NCBI GenBank assembly: GCA_026419775.2
Contig: JAOPGA020001602.1
Location: 1-64,000, forward strand
Source: Acrasis kona
Taxonomy: Eukaryota; Heterolobosea; Eutetramitea; Acrasida; Acrasidae
Reading direction: 5' to 3'
DNA: 64,000 nucleotides
This document shows positions 1 through 8,927 of this stretch, in pieces; the first letter of the stretch is position 1, and every line of letters begins with the position of its first letter. Below the pieces are notes generated by a model, which searched no databases, had not been told where the DNA came from, and saw nothing but the letters and a program-made list of their open reading frames with translations. The translations under genes and the position numbers were made by a program.

Positions 1-16
1 GGTTTATTACACACTC

Positions 17-304
17 TTAATTATTCAAATATCGATTTGCCCTCTGCACCACCTCTTGTTTCGACATACTCATCCAACCTTCTTCTCTAAGTCTGTGTTC
101 GATGTTTTCAGAATCACTTGCGCAGCAATCTTTAAATCTGATCAGCACATCCTGACGATCTTGCTTCTCGCACCAATTTAAATAGCACCTCAGCTTCCAA
201 AATGCTTTGCTATCATTATGATTATTTTGATATTTTCTTATCCAGTGTGCAACTTCTTGTCTGCAAGTTGGTATCACGTCTTCATCCCCATGGTTTGACT
301 TCAT
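17..304 (-). CDS. Small hypothetical protein (95 aa)
   Basis: An uninterrupted 95-residue frame with an ATG start. The protein is polar and probably helical, rich in Trp, Cys, Arg and Asn. Cysteines cluster in a central stretch (CYLNWCEKQ and FKDCC), which might suggest a twin-cysteine mitochondrial small protein, but the CX9C spacing of CHCH proteins is not met. I do not recognise a family. It diverges from the LEA-like gene, with about 130 bp between the two start codons, so the two may share a promoter region. No signal peptide or membrane segment is visible. It could be a terminal exon of a gene that begins outside the obvious frame, but the ATG and lack of an acceptor site favour a short intact gene. 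Confidence 0.4.
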   Translation of the reverse strand: MKSNHGDEDVIPTCRQEVAHWIRKYQNNHNDSKAFWKLRCYLNWCEKQDRQDVLIRFKDCCASDSENIEHRLREEGWMSMSKQEVVQRANRYLNN

Positions 305-436
305 TTTATGTTTACAATTTCATGAGTGAATATTTGTCTTGTTTCAGAAACATTTGACGACTGAATTCTATAAATTGATGGCTATTATTGGTTTCCGAAA
401 ATTTAAACTCAGCAAACCAACAAACAAACCCAAACA

Positions 437-1234
437 ATGCAATCAGCACGTAGAATATGCAAGATCGCTCAAAGAAGCACAATAGCTAGACAATATCAAA
501 CCAGCGTAGTCTTTTTCGAAAAGAGTAACCTTGGCAACGACGCCAAGAACGCTGCTAAGGATGCTTGGACCAACGTCAAAGAAACAGCAAAAGACGCCGC
601 CACAGATGCCAAGATCGTTGGAAAGGATGTCAAAAAAGAAGCCGAAAACCTCGCAAAGGATGCATACAATAAAGCCCCATCTGGAGAGAAGATTCAGGCA
701 GAGGCGACCGAGGTTGCAAAAGACATTAAGAATAAAATCGATAACACTGCTGAGGATGCCAAGGATGCAGCAAAGAACATCTACAACAAGGCTCCATCTG
801 CTGAGGAATTGAAGGGCAAGGCACAAGATGCTGCTGACTACGCCAAAGATTTGGCCAAGGACGCATACAAAAAGGCACCTTCAACAGAGGAAGTCAAGGA
901 CAAGGCACAAGAGGCCGCCAACACTGCCAAGGACACAGTAAATGAGTACGCTGACAAGGCAAAATCCGCAGCGAAGCAAGTGTATGACAAAGTGCCATCT
1001 GCTGATGAAATCAAAGGCAAGGCACAAGAGGCCGCCAACACTGCCAAGGACACAGCAAACGAGTATGCCGATAAAGCAAAATCCGCAGCGAAGCAAGTTT
1101 ATGACAAAGCACCCTCAACAGAGGAAGTTAAGGACAAGGCTCAAGAAACTGCTGGCTCTGTCATGGGCACAGTAAACGAATATGTTGACAAGGCAAAATC
1201 AGCAGCAAAACAAGTTTTTGACAAATTCAAATAA
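437..1234 (+). CDS. LEA group 3-like protein, probably mitochondrial
   Basis: A 265-residue Ala/Lys/Asp/Glu-rich protein with almost no hydrophobic core, typical of late-embryogenesis-abundant group 3 proteins, which are unfolded in water and become helical on drying to protect membranes and enzymes. The first ~30 residues are basic and hydroxylated with no acids (start MQSARRICKIAQRSTIARQY), a good mitochondrial targeting sequence. From about residue 65 a ~40-residue unit recurs about five times, each marked by a Y(N/D/K)KAPS(A/T)EE-type junction followed by a KGKAQ/KDKAQ helix start. The repeats are similar enough to suggest recent internal duplication. It converges on the next minus-strand gene with only 3 bp between stop codons. 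Family recognition is from composition and repeat periodicity; the role in cyst or desiccation tolerance is inference. Confidence 0.75.
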   Translation: MQSARRICKIAQRSTIARQYQTSVVFFEKSNLGNDAKNAAKDAWTNVKETAKDAATDAKIVGKDVKKEAENLAKDAYNKAPSGEKIQAEATEVAKDIKNKIDNTAEDAKDAAKNIYNKAPSAEELKGKAQDAADYAKDLAKDAYKKAPSTEEVKDKAQEAANTAKDTVNEYADKAKSAAKQVYDKVPSADEIKGKAQEAANTAKDTANEYADKAKSAAKQVYDKAPSTEEVKDKAQETAGSVMGTVNEYVDKAKSAAKQVFDKFK

Positions 1235-1237
1235 ATT

Positions 1238-2458
1238 TTATGATGTGTTATAAATCTTTCTTCTTTTGTTTTCAAATTCCGAAATCCAGTAACCGTAAGT
1301 ACAACTTGACTGAGTAATGATTGCAACATCATGAAATGCCCTATCCTTTAGTGAATTTATTAACCCACAAGACTGAATATCCACTTCGTCACTAACAATT
1401 TTATAAAAGTAAGCAGTGTTTATCCCCACCAACATCATTGTGTTACATGACGGATCGAATTTGGATTCAAACTTCCCTGATGGCAACTGGTAGCCTCTTA
1501 CAACTTCGTTATTGACCCAACACAATACATCAAGCTTGGGTACAATTTTACCTAGTCTTTTTTTGTAGTACCTCAATATACATTGCCTCCCAATTGGCAT
1601 GATTGAAATTAATTCGCTTACCCCTTCCCATGATTTATGACTATGTCGTTCCTTGGTGCTAAACAATACTTTGTACAGGCTTCCGTCTCTAAAATTGAAA
1701 ATTTTTAATTCTTCTTGAGACCTAACAGCTACCAGAGATTCATTTATAACAAAAAAAAATCTTCCCGCAATGTTCGGTCCTAGTGCAAACTTTAATTTTT
1801 TATTAAAAATGTCTATAACATGGATGTAATGCAACGCGGACTCAGTAAGATCTCTCACTAAAAGTAAAATTGTTTCGCTGTCCGCTACAAGAATGGTTGA
1901 TATGTAATAGGAGTTTAAATCTCTATATCCAAGTTTCAGAATTGATTTATTGAGTTCGGGTCCTGCTTGGTTCGATTCGTATATCAACATGCGACCGTCA
2001 GACTCCTCCACGTGAACGTAGCCTTTGTTAATGTAGAGTAAAAGATTATATTTAGTATTCCGATAATCAAGCACACTACTTGTTTTCCAATCAAGAAATC
2101 TTCGGTCGGTTCTATTGAGAACAACAAAGTCTGTATTTAGAGAATGCCGAATGCTTCCTGTCTCTTCAACTTTAATTTGTTTGAATTTACGCAGACAGTC
2201 GACGTCATAAAGTTCCACCGCTTCAGTGTCGTCGTTATATAGCGCAAAAGTGTCTTTATTTAGTAACGTTGTTGTATGATACGCTGTGTCCATGTCCTCC
2301 ATCGGCTTCTCGAATCGGCAAACCCCTCGGATTCGGAGCTCGGGAAATGAGTAACCTCTATTGTGTGTTAACGATCTTGACATTATCCTCATGAATAATT
2401 TCAGCTTAGGTACATCATAGTCCTCGACGAAAAAGCCTTGTGGTCCTGCTAAATTCAT
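1238..2458 (-). CDS. Hypothetical 406-aa protein, possibly beta-propeller
   Basis: A single 406-residue frame with an ATG start. The sequence is a run of short hydrophobic beta-strand-like stretches separated by polar turns (for example DTFALYNDDTEAVELYDVD, YVHVEESDGRMLIYES, ELKIFNFRDGSLYKVLF), which looks like a WD40-like propeller with weak repeats, but no canonical GH or WD pairs stand out. No signal peptide or membrane segment is seen. A tiny upstream ATG overlaps the start out of frame (ATG, two codons, TGA). The frame ends 3 bp from the stop codon of the LEA-like gene, and its start lies about 180 bp downstream of the chitosanase stop on the same strand. The fold call is inference; the function is unknown. 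Confidence 0.55.
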   Translation of the reverse strand: MNLAGPQGFFVEDYDVPKLKLFMRIMSRSLTHNRGYSFPELRIRGVCRFEKPMEDMDTAYHTTTLLNKDTFALYNDDTEAVELYDVDCLRKFKQIKVEETGSIRHSLNTDFVVLNRTDRRFLDWKTSSVLDYRNTKYNLLLYINKGYVHVEESDGRMLIYESNQAGPELNKSILKLGYRDLNSYYISTILVADSETILLLVRDLTESALHYIHVIDIFNKKLKFALGPNIAGRFFFVINESLVAVRSQEELKIFNFRDGSLYKVLFSTKERHSHKSWEGVSELISIMPIGRQCILRYYKKRLGKIVPKLDVLCWVNNEVVRGYQLPSGKFESKFDPSCNTMMLVGINTAYFYKIVSDEVDIQSCGLINSLKDRAFHDVAIITQSSCTYGYWISEFENKRRKIYNTS

Positions 2459-2638
2459 TGAATCATGACCTAATAAGTACTTTTACAACTCAACTTACAA
2501 TATAACATGTAGTGGGTGGTCCTAAAAAACTACTCTTTCACACTTTGTAGTCGTGAAGAAGGACCTTCTCTTGCCAACAAATATCTCAATTTGACGAAAA
2601 CAAATGAACTTCCAATTAATTGTTTCAAATTGCTTTTA

Positions 2639-3489
2639 TTAGTTGGAGAAGTCACCAGTGCAGGTAACATTAACAACTTGTTGGAGTCCATTTTCCAAAA
2701 CTTGAACAGTTTTTCCTTGCATTTTCTGTTGTCCATGTTGTAGGGCCCATTGATAGCTCTTCACTCTGTAATCAGTGTACCCATAACCCTTCTTCAAATT
2801 GTTAACAGCAACGTCACCACTGACTTACCTTATGGAGTGCTGCAATTCTTACGTTCAAGAATGCCGCAAGCCACTCTGATTGTTTACCTTTAACTGGCAT
2901 TCCTACCTGATTTATGGTAGTCTTGATCATTCCTCCTAAAGAAAATTCGTCGTCACCATCACCCTGCTCAATGTTTGCATCATATAATTGGGCACGTGCC
3001 AATGGCATAGTTAGACCAATTTCAGAAGCATGTCTCTGGGATGGGTCGTAATAGCCATCGGTCGCATAGTCGTACTGGACTCTGTTGAATCTAGAGTCTT
3101 TTGTGGCGGCTCGCCAATAGTCACATAGTTTTTCAAGACCACGAACATCACTGGATCCAACAACCTCCCTAAGCCTTGGTAGAAGAGTGTTTAACTCGTC
3201 TTCTGGCTTTATTTTCGCCCACCTCTCAACAACAGCCAAAATCGCACCAGAAGCCGTATTGCCGCTAATAAAGCCAGCATCATATCCTCCACCATCATCA
3301 AGCCACTGATTTTAATAAGAATTGGACTGACTGCTATTTAAAACTTACCTGACAGTAGTCAAACTTGAAGCGTGTTGTACCTGTCTCGTATATGTTGGTA
3401 ATACGGAACGCAAGCTCCTTCTGACATTCATCAAGAGCTCCATAGGAGGTCGCAAATACAATACATAAAAACACCGCTTTCAAGAGCAT
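2639..3489 (-). CDS. Secreted chitosanase, glycoside hydrolase family 46
   Basis: Three exons on the minus strand (3489-3349, 3305-2829, 2791-2639), introns of 43 and 37 nt, encode 256 residues, the usual size of GH46. The start MLLKAVFLCIVFATSYGALD is a clear signal peptide, so the enzyme should be secreted or vacuolar and should cleave chitosan. Residues LAFRITNIYETG hold the candidate catalytic Glu and LDDGGGYDAGFISG matches the second catalytic Asp loop (EDIGDGRGYTAG in actinomycete enzymes). Downstream, YDANIEQGDG followed by FSLGGMIKTT and WLAAFLNVRIAAL align with the family core. The family is mainly bacterial, also known in chlorella viruses; here spliceosomal introns interrupt it, so it is a resident nuclear gene, possibly of ancient bacterial origin. 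The first two exon joins are strongly supported; the C-terminal exon is weaker. Confidence 0.85.
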
Positions 3490-3683
3490 GGTTTTTCAAA
3501 TTTGAATCTGTTATCAATCAAATTGATTTTGTAAAGCCTAGTTTTCCCGCAAACGAAGTAGACTGTGTTAACATAAGAGTGGATCAAAAAGAAAGTTCGC
3601 GAGTACGGAAGAGAAGCGTATAATAATAAAGATGGTTCCTATAAAAACTATTTTATTCAAATGTATTAACAATTACTTCTGAT

Positions 3684-3989
3684 TTACTTCTCCCAGATGA
3701 ATTTTTCATCCGATTTTTTATCTTCTAATGGCTTACTGTACTTGTTCCTAAGCTCGTCTCGTTTTGCCTTTCTCTTCTCCATCTCTAATCTTTCATTCTT
3801 CTTATTGTACTCTGTGATGCTCTCTTTTATATTTTCAGCACCCCCTGTTATTGTTTCACAAAACTTTTCCCACCCAGACTTCTCTTTTGGAGGCTCTGGC
3901 TCTGGTTCCTCTTCAAATACTTTTGTGACAGAGTTTAGTGCAGAGTTAGCTTGACTCTCAACAGCTTTGCCGAACAACCAAGATGCCAT
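3684..3989 (-). CDS. Small charged protein resembling complexin
   Basis: A 101-residue protein with an ATG start. Residues 1-45 are partly amphipathic with an acidic-proline stretch (FEEEPEPEPPKEK); residues 60-95 form one long highly charged helix. The segment KNERLEMEKRKAKRDELRNKY resembles the SNARE-binding central helix of metazoan complexins (KMEAEREVMRQGIRDKY), including the terminal Arg-x-Lys-Tyr. Complexins clamp and activate SNARE complexes in regulated exocytosis. The N-terminus, rich in small residues (MASWLFGKAVESQANSALN), is also reminiscent of the membrane-active complexin start. Similarity over so short a charged helix can arise by chance, so this is a hypothesis; the alternative is an unrelated coiled-coil micro-protein. 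Confidence 0.45.
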   Translation of the reverse strand: MASWLFGKAVESQANSALNSVTKVFEEEPEPEPPKEKSGWEKFCETITGGAENIKESITEYNKKNERLEMEKRKAKRDELRNKYSKPLEDKKSDEKFIWEK

Positions 3990-4390
3990 TTGACAGTGTC
4001 AAAATATATTGTAAATAATTTAGAGACATCCACTTGAAAGTTGTGAGTAATCGGCATCAGTAACTGGCCAAATAAAGAGAAACATCTTTCTTCTAATTTA
4101 TGAATGCAAACTCTTTATATAAGACGGCGATCCTGTTCACACCTCAAAACCTTCACCTCACTTTTAAGGGGATGGTGAAGTAATAAATAGATTTAGGTGA
4201 GAATAAGGTGAACTCAACCTGATTATTAACTTGTTGTTTTTTTAATAAACACCAACAACTAATGAACAATGCATTGCTATGATCAATATTGTATGTTGTT
4301 TTATTTGATTATCATCTTCTAGGATGAACGTTTTTATTTTCTTGTTCTTCTCTTCTTTTGTTGTGGAACTTCCGATCCATCCAAGGAAGA
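3990..4390. other. Intergenic stretch, no gene seen
   Basis: About 400 bases with no supported coding frame. Around 4140-4215 there are scattered inverted copies of a CACCT/AGGTG core (plus-strand cacctcaaaaccttcacctc against ggtgagaataaggtgaac), too imperfect to call a terminal repeat. Confidence 0.3.
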
Positions 4391-5196
4391 TTAAGACATC
4401 ATTGAATCCATGTTGGGTTGTGCCCTTGTCCTCTTGTTTGGTGTTCTTTGTGTGCTGCTATTTACAGCTTTTGGTGATTGCTGTTGAATTTGTGGTTGTG
4501 GAGGGGGCATCATTTTTGCTGTTTCCTCGGCAATAAATTGCTCCCAAGTTGGAATTTCTGATACATAATTTGAATTCGAAATTTGCTCAGACCCATCATT
4601 ATCAAGCATACTCAAAGCATCATCAACAGAGAAAACATCGAAAATGTCAAGTGGTTTATATTGTTCAGCGGGGCACAAGGTATCAGAATGAACACCTCCA
4701 TGTTGGTTAACGGGAGTGGCATTTTGCTCCGCTTCTTGTGGTTGAAATCTTGCTCCAAGCTCCGCCACTCTTTGTTGTTCCTCTTCCTGGCGTAGTTGAG
4801 GTCTTTCTTCGGATGTGCTCCCACCTTGTTTGTTAGCAGCCTCTCTTGTGCTTCGACGTGGTACTGTTGCTGGGTTACCCCTTTTAGTATGAGCGCTGGC
4901 GCGAGGGTTTCGTTCGGTATCCTCCGTTTGAAGCTCACCAATATATTGAGCATAATAATGTGCGATATAGCCCACATTGATCTTGAAAAAAGACAATTAT
5001 CATGATTGCGCACATGTTTTCCATCAACAAAAGATGACTTGCCAAACCAAGTTCCCTCAAGGTACTCTCTGATTTTTTCACCGTGTTTGGATGATGTCCA
5101 TTTTACAAGGAACTGGTCAATTGACTCATCAAGCTCGTTATAATTATCCTGCCCAAGAACAATTTCAGTCAAGTCATCATTAAACTCTTTTCTCAT
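4391..5196 (-). pseudogene. Decayed or interrupted frame of unknown origin, weakly transposase-like
   Basis: Two overlapping minus-strand frames read as one protein that is no longer continuous. The upstream part includes DQFLVKWTSSKHGEK and REYLEGTWFGKSSFVDGK, which faintly recalls the C-terminal tail region of MULE-type DNA transposases (a conserved TW followed by a polar loop). The downstream part is low-complexity, rich in Gln, Glu, Arg and Pro (RPQLRQEEEQQRVAELGAR), ending in a basic Pro/Thr/Gln tail. It lies head-to-head with the plus-strand frame starting at 5332, in the least gene-dense part of the window. I cannot assign a family with confidence; a lineage-specific host gene damaged by an assembly error is an alternative. 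Confidence 0.3.
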
Positions 5197-5331
5197 CTTT
5201 CCATTATCAAGATTGAGGAGGCAAAAAACTTGAGTTTAGAGTCTTACTTAGCGTCAAAATCTGTAAACTCAACCAATTTATTGCTATTAACTGATTTTAA
5301 AGTTTTGAAATACAACAGATCACGGAAGAAA

Positions 5332-6162
5332 ATGCCACACTACATTGAAGTGCCATCAGACATGTACATAAAAGGAATCCTATCAAATGAGCATATCAAA
5401 TCAGATGTCAAATATTGTTTTCAGAAGCTACAAACAAAGAACACACAAACGACGAACATGTCTATCGTACCAATGCTATCAAGCATCCTTCCACCTCTGT
5501 TAAAGAACGGAGTGAACACGATCTTCGCCAACCCAAGATTAATTGTTTACCCAAACCTACCACCAAACATACCACTGTCATCCTTAATTGCAGAAATTAA
5601 CACTTGTGTTGGGGCTATTCCACCAACATGGGTAATATGGATTCCAGTACCGGTAGTGACAGCATTCACTTTTCCGTTGCTGCACCAGACGTCGCTTAAA
5701 CTGACAAAAGCGACATGTGTGGATGCTGTAGGGGTGCCATATTCAGTGTTTTTAGAAATACACAACTCAACCTACATTATACACTCCATCGTCCAAGGTG
5801 GGGCTGTATTTTCATATGGAATGCCAATCCACGCTCTATTGTGGGTAGAAGGACGGTATGCCACCAACGTCTCATTCATGCCAAGGATTGTTACAAAAAT
5901 AACACCATACTCAGTGGCCATGTGTATGAAGACTATTTACGTTTTGAGCAACAAGTGGGTGGCTCCTAACCCTCAAATGATTCCTCCAGTGCCACAATTC
6001 GGTGGGACAGTTTTAACAAGAAACTTTGCATGTGGGCACTCAAACTACATATTTTTTGTTGAGATGGGGTTAGGTGTAACATACCTTTTAGAGGTAAGAA
6101 GGGAAAAGGCGAGAATGTCAAGAAGAGTATTCCTGTTAAGAACAAAGCTAGTAAGCATGTAA
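5332..6162 (+). CDS. Orphan hydrophobic/proline-rich protein (276 aa)
   Basis: The frame is open from about 5200 but the first ATG is at 5332 (MPHYIEVPSDMYIKGILSNE). The product is rich in Ile, Val, Pro and Thr with several moderately hydrophobic stretches (around PTWVIWIPVPVVTAFTFPLL), none a clean membrane helix. It has no motif I recognise. It lies head-to-head with the interrupted minus-strand frame and upstream of a decayed pseudogene, so it may belong to a mobile or accessory insertion. The uninterrupted length in AT-rich DNA argues that it was recently under selection. Function unknown. Confidence 0.35.
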   Translation: MPHYIEVPSDMYIKGILSNEHIKSDVKYCFQKLQTKNTQTTNMSIVPMLSSILPPLLKNGVNTIFANPRLIVYPNLPPNIPLSSLIAEINTCVGAIPPTWVIWIPVPVVTAFTFPLLHQTSLKLTKATCVDAVGVPYSVFLEIHNSTYIIHSIVQGGAVFSYGMPIHALLWVEGRYATNVSFMPRIVTKITPYSVAMCMKTIYVLSNKWVAPNPQMIPPVPQFGGTVLTRNFACGHSNYIFFVEMGLGVTYLLEVRREKARMSRRVFLLRTKLVSM

Positions 6163-6293
6163 TACTGCGAATAGAATATGTTTATTGCTCAAATCTGGTG
6201 TTTGTGGACAAGACATAAGCGACTTCATTCTTTCTTGCGTTCTTGACAGCGTAGTTTACAACTACTTCCATCTTGTGCAAAGGTGCTGCTTCC

Positions 6294-6802
6294 ATGTTTG
6301 TTGTTCGTAAGTTGTCGGTGCAGGAGGAGATTGATTTGACGAGCTAAAAGTTTGGATTGACTGCTGCCACAGAGGATATGATTCTGTTAGGGCTTGCACA
6401 TCTTGATGCTCTGATGTCTAATACTAATAGCAAGGCTCACTTTTCTAAAATAAAATATACTTATGAAGCATGTGTAATGGCGTCAGCATGTCGATTTCAC
6501 CATGAATGATTGTTGGGAAGGCGTTGAAGAATTTCATATTACTAGTATATCTGAGCGAGAGGAAAGCATCTCATTCTTTGAGACAAGATTTTTTGGATCT
6601 CAGACAACTTGAGCATAAGTTCAAGTCATTTTCTAGAAGAACAATCAAGTTGTTCTATCATGTGACAAATACAAACTTAAATGAAATAAAGCGAGTGGTG
6701 GAACAAGCTGGGGAAATTGCCCCAATGTCAAAGAAGCTTACAGTTAGCTCGATTTGGAGAACAGTGTCTTTTTGGGATATAGATTCTAGTGATTGTTTTT
6801 AG
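6294..6802 (+). pseudogene. Decayed gene fragment, weak cyclin-box resemblance
   Basis: From an ATG at 6294 one frame reads through an in-frame stop near 6342 (after DLTS) and continues as KFGLTAATEDMILLGLAHLD and KIKYTYEACVMASACRFHHE to a TGA at 6507. A second frame then runs to 6802 with SERKASHSLRQDFLDLRQLE. The order of a helix with LxHLD, a helix with ACxMASACRFH, then a DLRQLEHKF helix is reminiscent of the cyclin box pattern (YLDRL, then ACKF, then LNxLE), but key residues are missing. With one stop and at least one frame change it cannot make a full protein. I treat it as a host pseudogene of uncertain family. Confidence 0.35.
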
Positions 6803-6935
6803 GATAAATCACTAACCTGTTAGAATACTACTAAAGCAAGACGATTATCATAAACAGACAGACTACTTTCACTTTAAAATAACATTAAAAACTAACTGTA
6901 CAATATCAAACAAAAACAACATAACACAAACAAAC

Positions 6936-7988
6936 ATGAGATTGGTAATTATGTCATTTGCTTTATTCATGGCATTGTTTGTCGTGTGTGCTAAGGCTCA
7001 AGAAAGCAGGACTAGAATCATTGGTCTTGGAAACATTCTAGGTGGTAACGGAGGTAGTGTTCTTGGTGGAAATGCAGGTAACTCCATCAATAACGGAGCT
7101 GGTGGCCCCTCATATGTGAACGACGAGGGTATCTTGAGCAATGTCAATGTTTTAAACCCCAGCGTACTCAACGGAGTTGCATTACTAAATAACAAACGTA
7201 TTATTGGTGCAGGGAATATCTTGGGAGGCAATGGTGGATCTGTGCTAGGTGGAAATGCTGGTAGCTCCGTCAACAATGGTCAAGGCGGTCCTACATACGT
7301 CAATGATGAAGGTGTGTTGAGCAACTTGGGTGTGTTGAACGTGGATGCAGGAAATGGCCTGGCACTTTTAAATAAAGCTCGTAGAGATAAACTTGGTTCT
7401 CTCAGACAAAGAATAATTGGATTAGGTAACATTCTTGGAGGCAATGGAGGCAGCGTACTTGGTGGAAACGCTGGTAACTCAATTAATAACGGACAAGGAA
7501 GTGCGACTTATGTCAACGACGAAGGTGTATTGAGCAATTTGGGAGTTTTAAACATCGACACCCTTAATGACTTGGCAGCATTGAATAGTCATAAGAGAAT
7601 CATCGGTCTTGGAAATATTCTAGGTGGAAACGGAGGCAGCGTACTTGGAGGAAATGCAGGTAACTCAATTAATAATGGTGCTGGTGGTGCAAGCTACACC
7701 AACGACGAAGGAATATTGAGCAATGTTAACATTCTAAACCCCAGTGTACTCAATGGAGTTAAATTGTTGAATAACAAGCGTATTATTGGTGCAGGTAACA
7801 TCTTGGGGGGCAATGGTGGATCTGTGCTAGGTGGAAATGCTGGTAACTCTGTAAACAATAATGTTGGAGGTCCTACCTACGTCAATGATGAAGGCATCTT
7901 GAGCAATGTTAATGCCTTGAACGTGGCTGCAGCAAATGATGTTTCATTGTTGAATAGTAAGCACAAGAATAAACGAATATTTCTATAA
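6936..7988 (+). CDS. Secreted five-repeat Gly/Asn-rich pro-protein
   Basis: A 350-residue protein. Residues 1-22 (MRLVIMSFALFMALFVVCAKAQ) are a textbook signal peptide. The rest is five tandem copies of a ~62-70-residue unit, each starting RIIG(L/A)GNILGGNGG, continuing with SVLGGNAGNS(I/V)NN, then (S/T)Y(V/T)NDEG(I/V)LSN and a Leu/Asn-rich tail. Units 2, 4 and 5 are preceded by Lys-Arg (NNKR, HKR, NNKR) and unit 3 by Arg-Gln-Arg, so each junction looks like a proprotein convertase site. Repeats 1 and 4 and repeats 2 and 5 are closest, suggesting block duplication. No Cys lies in the mature part. Two readings fit: a Kex2-processed repeat protein releasing five similar peptides (signal or surface-coat peptides), or an amyloid or beta-solenoid extracellular-matrix protein. 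The family is not one I can name. Confidence 0.8.
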   Translation: MRLVIMSFALFMALFVVCAKAQESRTRIIGLGNILGGNGGSVLGGNAGNSINNGAGGPSYVNDEGILSNVNVLNPSVLNGVALLNNKRIIGAGNILGGNGGSVLGGNAGSSVNNGQGGPTYVNDEGVLSNLGVLNVDAGNGLALLNKARRDKLGSLRQRIIGLGNILGGNGGSVLGGNAGNSINNGQGSATYVNDEGVLSNLGVLNIDTLNDLAALNSHKRIIGLGNILGGNGGSVLGGNAGNSINNGAGGASYTNDEGILSNVNILNPSVLNGVKLLNNKRIIGAGNILGGNGGSVLGGNAGNSVNNNVGGPTYVNDEGILSNVNALNVAAANDVSLLNSKHKNKRIFL

Positions 7989-8032
7989 TTGCAGTGAGAA
8001 AATCCATGTGGACCATATATATAATCATTATT

Positions 8033-8287
8033 CTAGGTGTATAAATTGTACATCACGGTGCATCTTGATAATAAATTTATCCTTGCCTCTAACAGAGATG
8101 TACCCATCTCAAATATATCAGCCTGTTTAAACCACGCAGGATTATTTTTTCCAATTAGGACAGGAGTTTCGAATCTTGGTTTGATATGGATTGTTCCGAC
8201 CATTATTTCAATAACGTCGAGGTTCTCATCATTTTTGACGAGGTTGATTGTAATTTGTTTATATATAACATTAATCTTAATTATAAA
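8033..8287 (-). other. Open frame without clear start, unknown
   Basis: A minus-strand frame of 85 codons, open from a TAG at 8288-8290 to a TAG at 8033-8035. The first ATG is at 8203, giving a 56-residue product (starts MVGTIHIKPRFETPVLIGKN). Its codon choice looks protein-like, with a balanced mix of charged and hydrophobic residues, and it diverges from the plus-strand frame starting at 8339. It may be the last exon of a gene or a remnant. No family recognised. Confidence 0.2.
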
Positions 8288-8338
8288 CTATTCAATTCTT
8301 TATTTAGAATGGAATAAATTTATTGTGGAAAGTCACAA

Positions 8339-8830
8339 ATGCTAAGTCCAGGTTCAGTACTGCAATACAATGCGAGCAATATACCCGATTCATTTCTTGA
8401 GGAGGTCAGATTTGCGGGACTAGTCACACCAGTCATGGATCACGTACATTTTGTTGATGATGACGCCCAAGGGTTTGACTTGGATGGAATTAACAGAGTA
8501 ATAAACAACTATTATCATTTGTCTGAATACATCATTACATGGTACCAATCCATAATTGGGAAGAACAAGTATATTAGGATTTTGTCACCATTTAGCTTTG
8601 TACCAATGATTAGGAGGTATCGAAACAAGATTGACGTTTTACCGCCAGACATGATGTCTACAGGGGATATAGGAATATTTATTGACATCAATAACAAAAT
8701 AGTGGTTGCTGACTCTAAAAAAATAATAGAGATGTACCCGGAGTACGTTCACCTATACTGCAAATACAAAACAGAGTACTACAAAAAGAAAACAAAAAAA
8801 CCATTTTTAAAAAGAACAAGAACAATGTAA
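8339..8830 (+). CDS. Orphan protein (163 aa)
   Basis: ATG start, 163 residues, ending in a strongly basic tail (YKKKTKKPFLKRTRTM) that could bind nucleic acid. The body is a globular-looking mix with FVDDDAQGFDLDGINRVINN and KIDVLPPDMMSTGDIGIFID. No signal peptide or membrane segment is seen. I recognise no family. It sits among other orphan frames between 8.0 and 9.4 kb with unusually AT-rich flanks, so an accessory or mobile origin is possible. It has no visible defect. Confidence 0.35.
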   Translation: MLSPGSVLQYNASNIPDSFLEEVRFAGLVTPVMDHVHFVDDDAQGFDLDGINRVINNYYHLSEYIITWYQSIIGKNKYIRILSPFSFVPMIRRYRNKIDVLPPDMMSTGDIGIFIDINNKIVVADSKKIIEMYPEYVHLYCKYKTEYYKKKTKKPFLKRTRTM

Positions 8831-8927
8831 ATAAATAGATATTTTATAATATACTTTGTCTGTTGGCACGTTCATGTTTTACGGCAGCTCAGATCTCAAT
8901 CAGAAGCATTAAGATTTTTAACGCACG

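Noticed and set aside
443-1332. Long open frames on the opposite strand and other frames of the LEA-like gene
   Set aside because: They mirror the repeat structure of the LEA gene and have biased composition expected from its antisense; no independent start or family.
4140-4215. Terminal inverted repeat of a DNA transposon near 4.1-4.2 kb
   Set aside because: The CACCT/AGGTG copies are short and imperfect, with no matching end or target-site duplication found downstream.
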